A stretch of 64,000 bases of DNA from Lampris incognitus (taxonomy: Eukaryota; Chordata; Actinopteri; Lampriformes; Lampridae), in NCBI RefSeq assembly GCF_029633865.1, contig NC_079222.1:28706166-28770165 (forward strand). The letters are read 5' to 3'. This document shows, in pieces, positions 57,253 to 64,000 of this stretch; position 1 is the first letter of the stretch; each line of letters starts with the position of its first letter. Both the position numbers and the translations under genes were made by a program. The notes beneath the pieces are model-generated. The model did not search any database. It was given only the letters and a program-made list of their open reading frames with translations, and was not told the origin of the DNA.

Positions 57253-60131
57253 ATGTCCCAGTGCTGGGGCAGGAAGACACTGCTTGGTGTGGAACTGGGC
57301 ATACTGGTCTTTCTTTTGGTGGCAGGTAATGCAGTACAGAGCCATGACAGGAGGGAGGCAGGGTCTTCCTGCTATGGAGGATTTGACCTCTACTTTGTTT
57401 TGGACAAGTGAGTTTTCCTATTCTTGCTTGATTTTGCATAAAGTCAGCTTAAGTTTAATGTATGCATGGGAAATGTAATTTATGCATGCATTTAATGTAT
57501 GCATGGATTTAATGTATGCATGTTCAAGCTGTTTCTGACACAACACAAGTGACAGCATCAGTCAGATTGTGTGACCGGTGTTAGATCACCGGTTGTGGTC
57601 GTTATGCAACTGTATGGTTTATAAGGTTGGGGATATCTAATATTCTGTTGACACCCTTTACTGGTGCATTGCTTTTCATTGGCTTTGTTCTCCTCACTAC
57701 ATGTTGTATTTATTTGCCTTATGTGTTCTGTGAAGTCTTTGTGTGTTTAAATGCTGCTGCTGCAGCACAACAATTGCCTCTCTGGGGACAAATGAAACGT
57801 ACTTGGCTTGACTTGACTTGACTTGACTTGACTTGACCTGCAGTTAGCTGAGAGCTTCACTTCGATGCATGATGAAACGTTTCCCCAACTAAACTTTGGG
57901 TCCAGATGAACTGATTCAACTTTTCGGGCATCAGTCAGATTGCTCTCCAGAGGAACAAAGCCATTCCCCATGCATTAAGAAGTTTGACAGCATCTATAAC
58001 TGCAGCTTCAGGATATTCAGTGTAGAACCATTCATGGAAATGATCATTGATTCATTTTCTATACTTTATCCAGAGGTACAACATGCGGCGCTCCAGACTA
58101 AGGAAGGCAAGAGGCACAGTAGAAAAAAAAGAGAACCACGTTGATTCAGTCATATTCTGATATGGTGGCATGGTGGCCCGGTGTTTAGCACTGTCGCCTC
58201 ACAGCAAGAAGGACCTGGGTTCGAACCCCAGGCCGCCCCAGGTCCCTTCTGTGTGGAGTTTGAATGTCCTCCCCGTGTCTGTGTGGGGTTTCCTCCGGCT
58301 GCTCCGGTTTCCTCACACCATCAAAAAGACATGCATGTTAGGGTTAATACTCCTGCCTGTGCACCTGAGCAAGGCAATGGAAAGAAGAACTGGAGTTGGT
58401 CCCCGGGCCGGGCGCTGCAGCTGCCCACTGCTCCTATACAACAGGGTGGGTTAAATGCAGAGAACACATTTCGTTGTAACCTGTACAATGATAAAAATAA
58501 AGTGGCTTTCTTCTTCTTCTTCTATAAGTTTTAAAACCAAAACTCTCTACTAGTTAGTGTCGTCATATCCATTAAAACAGCACTCGCACTGGGGCACAAT
58601 GACGGCTCATCTTTCCATTAAAAAAATGTCACCAGTCCAGTGCTTTCAGCAGCAACCTGTGTGGTCTGACCAACGTTAGGGAGACAGACATATTGGGTTT
58701 TATAAAAAAGATCCAAAGAAGAAAAAAGAGCAAATAAAGAATCTGACTCGTTCATTCAACACATAACACATGGTTTTGGCTGACAGCAACAAGTGCCAGC
58801 GTGATATATTATCTCTGCTATTTGTAAAACAAATAAATTAAAATATATTTTTTTTAATTTTATAAAAAAAAAAATTACGACGCTTATCCATTTTAATAGC
58901 GTTTAGTCAGGTTTGCTTGGGTATTTATGATCAGTAAAAATATCTATACTACGTGTACCATAGGATGTGAACCCGCGTGTTGAACCGTGTCCCTTTTCTT
59001 CTAGAAAATACATAAACGTAGTCCAAGAGGAAAAGTCCCCTGGCTGATGCAGTTTTGTCCCTGACTCAAAGTACTCTGCTACCTGCCAGCAGACTCTAGC
59101 TGAGAAACTTCAAAAATACTGAGAAAGAGCAGAAATACTGCAGCCTTCTACACAACAACTGTCGGTAGAATAAAGTGCTAGAAGAGTCTTACTGGAGGAG
59201 GAAAAAATGCATGAATTGTCCGCACGTGATGATGATTGGCAGAAGAATGTGATCAATAAGCGCGTGATGTGCAGCTGTGTTTATCCCGCCACGCACTCTG
59301 CTCTCCGCCATCGGCCCGGTATTTATAGCCGCTTTTACACTTCAAATGGGGGGGGGGGGGGGGCGCGCGCAAAGGTGCTATAGGGTTTATTCAGCTACGC
59401 TTAACACTATTTATGTTTCAGCAAAACGCTTTCTAATATTTGTCACAATTCCTAAATACCCTAAACAGTCTTCTGTACAGAAGTACAAACGCCTCGGTTT
59501 TCAGCAGCGTGTGTGGGTCTTGCTGTATGAACACGCGAGCTTTCTTTTCAACATCGCATATTGTGTTTACTGAAGCTGGATAAACACTGCAGTTCCCTCA
59601 CCTGCCATCTCTCCCTTTGTCTCCCCCCCCCCCGCTCTCCCTTTGTCTCTCTCTCACTCCCTCCCTCTCTCTCTCACTGCCTCTCTCTCTCTCACTCCCT
59701 CTCTTTATCTCTCACTCCCTCTTGCGCTCCAACTCCCTCTCTCTCTCTCTCTCTCTCTCTCCCTCTCTCACTCCCTCTCTCTCGCTCTCTCACTGCCTCT
59801 CTCTCTCTCTCTCACTCCCTCTCTCTTTGTCTTTCTGTTTCTGCCTCTCTCTATATATCTCACTCCCTCTTTCTGTCTCTGCCTCTCTCTCTCTATCTCT
59901 CACTCCTTCTCTCTTTGTCTTTCTGTTTCTGCCTCTCTCTATATATCTCACTCCCTCTCTTTCTGTCTCTGCCTCTATCTCTCACTCCCTCTTTCACTGC
60001 CTTTATCTCTCACTCCCTCTCACTGCCCCCTCTCTCATTGCCTCTCTCCATCTCTCACTCCCTCTCTCTATCTCTCTCACTGCCTCTCTCTATCTCTCAC
60101 TCCCTCTCTCACCGCCCCCCCCTCTCTCTTA

Positions 60132-60183
<52 letters not shown>

Positions 60184-61753
60184 GTCCAGTACCAGTAGTT
60201 TGGCTGAATGCCATTCCACTAGAATAGAAAGTACATACACTATAGTAGTACTTGGTACTAGTAGCTGCTGTTCGCAAGTGAGCTCTTCAGTACAGATATA
60301 CTGGATAAATATTTAGAATATTTAGTATATTTACACAAAACAAAGCAAAAATATGATCACTGACCAAATGCTATATTTACACAATGATAGTTATTTACAA
60401 AAAGCTGTCATATTAATTTACTTTGTGTTTTGTGGGTGTGTGTAGTGCGCTTCAATGTCAAATTCCGGCGATAATAGAATAACAGGGGCAAACCGAATCT
60501 CGTCCCAGCTTCAACTTTCCATGCTTGTGCCCATCGAACCGTTTCTCCATTAGAGCCAGATGCTCCAGCGACCAGGATTTTTGGCTGTGTGTGTCTGCAC
60601 TGGGACGCATATCAGCATAAATGGAAACATAAGTGAGGGAGAAGACGAGCGGCAGTGCAGAGTACGAAAGGGCCTTCAGAAAGTTGGGCTTGTTTACCTC
60701 ACAAACACAATTTAGCCGCTGTCCTCCTCTCCCTCGTAACTTCTTCTGTGGGTTCTTTTATCTGTCCCGCTAAACACAGCTGAACCGAGAGTGCACAATC
60801 TAGTAGCACGAACAACGTAAATGCCATCGGTCCAAATATTATCTATGGTTACATAAGTAATGAACACAATGATCAATAACTATATATATGATTCGAATAA
60901 ATCGTTTAAGGAAACTAAGGAATACACTTCCACATCTGGGAACACCTTGGCATTCCTCACAGCTGAATGTACTTATATAGTTTACCTGCAGGTACTGCAA
61001 GCATGGTTATCTTCCCCAGTCTGATGCAATCCGTTCTTTCATTAACTTCTTGTTTACTCCCATTTTGTTCCCTCACAATTTGACAAGTCCAGTTCTCTGC
61101 TCCCCTACCTCCCCGCGTTGGTAATCGTGGAGTGTGTGGACGGCCACACGTGTCCTCCGTTACGCTCGTGGTGCCAGACATTTTTTCCTCTCGCCTGCCA
61201 GCTGCAGCTTTCTCCAGGTACACACGTTGCGTGTGGACGCTCATGCTGCTCCCAGGTCCCCCCACACGTGCACAGGCACCCCACCACTTGCAGGAGTTGT
61301 ACACACATTACTGTGTGCTCCATCACTGACTGAAGCCTTATTATTAAATGTTGCTTTAATTTCATAATATGTGCTGTACCTAAAGGAACTGTGAGGTTGC
61401 AATGCCCCCCCCCCCATCATATTAGATCAAAAAGCAGTCTCGGTTATAAGGTTCCAGCTGCAGTGTCAACTTTTATAAATCCCGGATGTGTTTTGTATGT
61501 ACACCGAATCAGTGTGGAGAAGTAGTCTAACAATAATAACCCAAACCTTATTCCTCCCCGAAGGGAAATTCAGGTGTAGATAGCAGCAAAGAGGGTAAAA
61601 GAAGACATCAACAGGGTAGAGTAACAGAGGTAGATAGATAGATAGTAGAGGTCAGTAGAGGATCAGAACAATCTTAACTTTAATACTAACATTAATACTA
61701 AACCTAACATTAATACTAACAATACTAAACAACCTCATAGATGTGAGATCAGC

Positions 61754-61847
<94 letters not shown>

Positions 61848-63946
61848 AGCATAGCATAGCATAGCATAGCATATACACACATATGTGAACAGTAGCAACC
61901 TGTACGCTGTAAAACAGTACACCATGTGCAACAGTGCAAGGTCTGGTAAGGTCAGGTGAGTCACTAGATCAAGTCAGCCTAATCGTGAGTCAGAGGGCTC
62001 AGTAGCGGTCTACGGAGGTCAATGAGTAAGAGTCCTAGTCAGCTTTCTGTAAGCTTTACTAAATTGTTTGTCTCCAACAATTCATATCAGAACCAGGAGC
62101 TCATCCTGGGTGAGGTCATGAAACAATATCCATGACTAAGAGTAGGGTATTGGATGGGACACAGAGTGTGCCTGTTATGCTGTTAAAGGCTGATGCCATT
62201 TAAATGGCTGATCGCCATGGCTATTGCATTATATTTCTAGGAATGAGCAAGATCAAATATCTGTAATGGTGGCATGAACTCACGTTTGCAGCGGCCTCAC
62301 CCAGTGCCGGTGTGGGAAGATGGCGGCGCAAACTTACATTTGCACCTGCCTCACCCAGTACCGTCCATGCAGTGTCCTTGTCCATGTCTGCATCTAGGTT
62401 TGTGTCTTTGTTTGGTGGCTGGGTGAGCTGGCACTGGAACGGCTGGGAGAGCCTGGTCTGCTGCGTCCTGTGGGCCCAGGTACCACGGCCCTGCCCAGAG
62501 CTGCGCCTGAGGAGGACGCACCGAGGCCGGTCTGACAGGACGCGGAAGTAGGGCAGGCTAAGCTAACTTGCTAGCCCATGCAGACCAGCAGTTCCCATAA
62601 CACCGAGGGCGGTCTGGCGGCGGCCTCGCCTGGCGTTGACTGCGGTGTTTATGGTGTCGTCGTGTGGAGTGCGGGGAGGTGTTTCGAGGGTGTCTGGCTG
62701 GGAGAGCTGGCGTTGGATCAGCTGAGGGAGCCTGGTCTGCTGCATCTGGTGGGTCCAAGGACCACGGCCCATGCAGACGGGCAGTTCCGACAGTCATCCT
62801 GGCTGGCGTTTGCTCTCTTGGAGAGTGATATGTTGGAAATATGTGTCCTTGTAGTTTGGATATGTGTTTTTGTCTTTGTGTTGCACTGCTGTGGGTTGGG
62901 GGGAAATGACAAATAAATGTTCCTGATTCCTGATCTACAGATTGCCCTGATAAACAGATATAGAGATGATTTTTCTTTAAAGTATGTTTGTATTTAATCT
63001 ATCCTAACTGACTTCTAACCAGTCTTCAGTGGTTACACACAGTAGTCTTCCATCTCCCATGACAACTGTAACTGCGTTAATCTGCCTCTCAGGTCTGGCA
63101 GCGTGCAGCATCACTGGAATGAGATTTATTACTTTGTCGACCATTTGGCTCACAAGTTCATCAGGTAGGTCCACTTTGTGCATCAGTATAAAGCAGATAA
63201 TTTTTTTAATAATACAATTGGAGGATTTTTGAATTGAATAAAAACGTATCGTCTCTTCTTTTTTCCTCAAGTCCTCAACTGCGGATGTCCTTTATTGTGT
63301 TTTCAAGAGAAGGATGGATTCTGATGAAACTAACTGAAGACAGGAAAGGCACATTGAAAATATCTTCGTGAACTGTAATAGCATGCATATTTTATTCTGT
63401 AGGTTATAACTGAGTTATATTTATGTACACGTGATCAGAGAGCTGATCCGGGCCGGTCTTGAGGAGCTACGCATGGTGCAACCAGGAGGAGACACCTTCA
63501 TGCACAAAGGTTTCCAACGAGTGAGTCATCTGTTAAGGCTGTGGGAGACTGTTGCAAGTCTGGCAACTTACTGCCAAAATAAGTTGCATTTAATTTATAG
63601 CCTATGAATACAAACTTTTTTCTCTCAGGCCAGTGAGCAAATTTACTACGGAACTGGATATGGTGAGTATGTTTTTTTCCCCTCTGTTATCTTTAATCAG
63701 GCTTTTTGCAGTAAATGATCTTTATTTATTCATCACAACCAAAGCAATCCCTTTTCATATTTTCATACTTGAGACACCCAAAAAAATAAATTGTGTGCAC
63801 AAGACTGCTTTTGTGTTACTGTCGAGCAGTTAGTGTATTTTTTGTTCTCTTGTCTTTGATTTTCAGGTTACAGAACAGCCAGTGTTATTATTGCACTGAC
63901 AGATGGTGAACTGAGGGAGAATGAGTTTGACCTGGCAGAGAGAGAG
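57253..63946 (+). CDS. antxr1: ANTXR1-like (anthrax toxin receptor / tumour endothelial marker 8 family), first six exons
   Basis: Members are single-pass membrane receptors that bind extracellular matrix through a von Willebrand A (integrin I-like) domain. Exons: 57253-57407, 63093-63164, 63272-63343, 63439-63520, 63629-63662 and 63867-63946; the gene runs past the right edge. Residues 1-28 look like a signal peptide ([11 protein letters not shown]). The vWA domain begins [12 protein letters not shown] and keeps the metal-binding DKSGS (DxSxS, residues 51-55), GGDT and ALTDGE. Matches such as [28 protein letters not shown] and RASEQIYY point to ANTXR1 over ANTXR2; fish have several paralogues, so the exact one is open. 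Intron 1 is 5.7 kb. Exon 3's homology-supported donor is GA rather than GT. The ATG at 57253 is the first in frame. Confidence 0.9.
57640..57838. repeat. LINE-type tail and (TTGAC)n
   Basis: The segment gcctctctggggacaaatga resembles a fish LINE 3' end and is followed by seven TTGAC-type units (cttggcttgacttgacttg). No ORF. Confidence 0.55.
58165..58525 (+). repeat. tRNA-like SINE, family A (AATAAAGTGGC-tailed form)
   Basis: Head ggcatggtggcccggtgttt and B box GGTTCGAACCC. It ends aataaagtggctttcttctt then (CTT)n. It lies in antxr1-like intron 1. Confidence 0.88.
58530..59345. other. Intron stretch without recognised features
   Basis: Part of antxr1-like intron 1 with no repeat or exon I can identify. 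It is followed at 59347-59364 by a run of about 17 G and then gcgcgcgc. Confidence 0.5.
59620..60182. repeat. 560-bp polypyrimidine tract (CTCT...CACTCCCT)n
   Basis: Almost every base on the plus strand is C or T. The underlying unit is a variable block of CTCTCT, CTCACTCCCT, CACTGCC and TGTCTC. The tract is open in all three frames and gives only Ser/Leu/Pro-rich frames of up to about 250 codons, an artefact of composition. Confidence 0.95.
60300..61700. other. Intron stretch without recognised features
   Basis: Unique-looking sequence of antxr1-like intron 1. A short stretch near 61555-61580 (cttattcctccccgaaggga) resembles a reversed LINE tail. Confidence 0.4.
61752..61874. repeat. (CTAT)n followed by (AGCAT)n
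   Basis: About 24 CTAT units then five or six AGCAT units. Confidence 0.95.
62270..62935 (+). mobile_element. Internally deleted LINE: 5' region joined to 3' tail
   Basis: It starts with a LINE-like 5' segment (gggaagatggcggcgcaaac) and ends with a LINE tail (ggggggaaatgacaaataaa then tgttcctgattcctgat), with no reverse transcriptase between. A block with gagcctggtctgctgc and ccacggccc is present twice (about 62450 and 62730), and gcctcacccagtgccg/gcctcacccagtaccg is repeated at the start. Short frames inside show no domain. Confidence 0.6.
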
Positions 63947-64000
63947 GTGAGTGATGCTATAAGGGACTTCGGTGAAATTGGGAGTGGAAGCATTGAGACC

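Noticed and set aside
59561-60316. Open frames of about 190-250 codons in all three plus-strand frames
   Set aside because: They are translations of the polypyrimidine tract (Ser/Leu/Pro repeats) with no domain and no codon signature of a gene.
61105-61367. Several short frames in antxr1-like intron 1
   Set aside because: No domain, no splice context, and overlapping frames on both strands of similar length indicate chance.

Overview
This is vertebrate nuclear DNA, most likely from a ray-finned (teleost) fish. The genes have short exons with GT-AG introns. The exons encode an astacin-type procollagen proteinase, a tripartite-motif ubiquitin ligase, a Kv-channel-interacting protein and an anthrax-toxin-receptor-family protein. 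The DNA between them is crowded with fish-type repeats: Tc1, hAT and TTAA-target DNA transposons, RTE-, L2- and Penelope-like retroelements, two tRNA-like SINE families, and long GT, GA, TA and CTAT microsatellites. Roughly 5% of the window is coding.

Layout. (1) 1-8650 lies inside or upstream of the first gene. It holds a decayed hAT element with a Tigger-like element inside it, then RTE, L2-like and Penelope-like remnants. (2) 8652-14938 (+) holds the last seven coding exons of a bmp1/tolloid-type proteinase (CUB3-EGF2-CUB4-CUB5). (3) 17587-22305 (-) is a complete six-exon RING/B-box/coiled-coil/PRY-SPRY gene, convergent with bmp1. I can join its exons in frame to 549 codons. (4) 23720-28732 is a retroelement cluster: a 418-bp miniature LTR element, a gutted Ty3/Gypsy-like element and a LINE with a solo LTR inside it. 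(5) 30372-48204 (+) is a complete eight-exon Kv-channel-interacting protein gene, closest to KCNIP3, using a membrane-anchored N-terminal exon. Its 12-kb intron 6 is packed with nested transposons. (6) 48.9-57.2 kb is repeat-rich intergenic DNA. (7) 57253-63946 and beyond (+) holds the first six exons of an ANTXR1-like gene, running off the right edge.

The genes do not form a pathway. They act in extracellular matrix processing (bmp1), protein ubiquitination (TRIM-type gene), A-type K+ channel modulation or Ca2+ sensing (kcnip3-like) and cell-matrix adhesion (antxr1-like). The most noteworthy items are transposon biology: (a) a miniature LTR retrotransposon whose LTR carries tRNA-like A- and B-box motifs and which shares its primer-binding site and LTR ends with the neighbouring Gypsy-like remnant; (b) a 1.2-kb Tc1 foldback element with 535-bp near-identical inverted arms; (c) several nested insertions whose order can be read from exact target-site duplications; and (d) an ANTXR1-like intron whose homology-supported 5' splice site begins GA instead of GT. 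No bacterial-style system, CRISPR array or operon is present.
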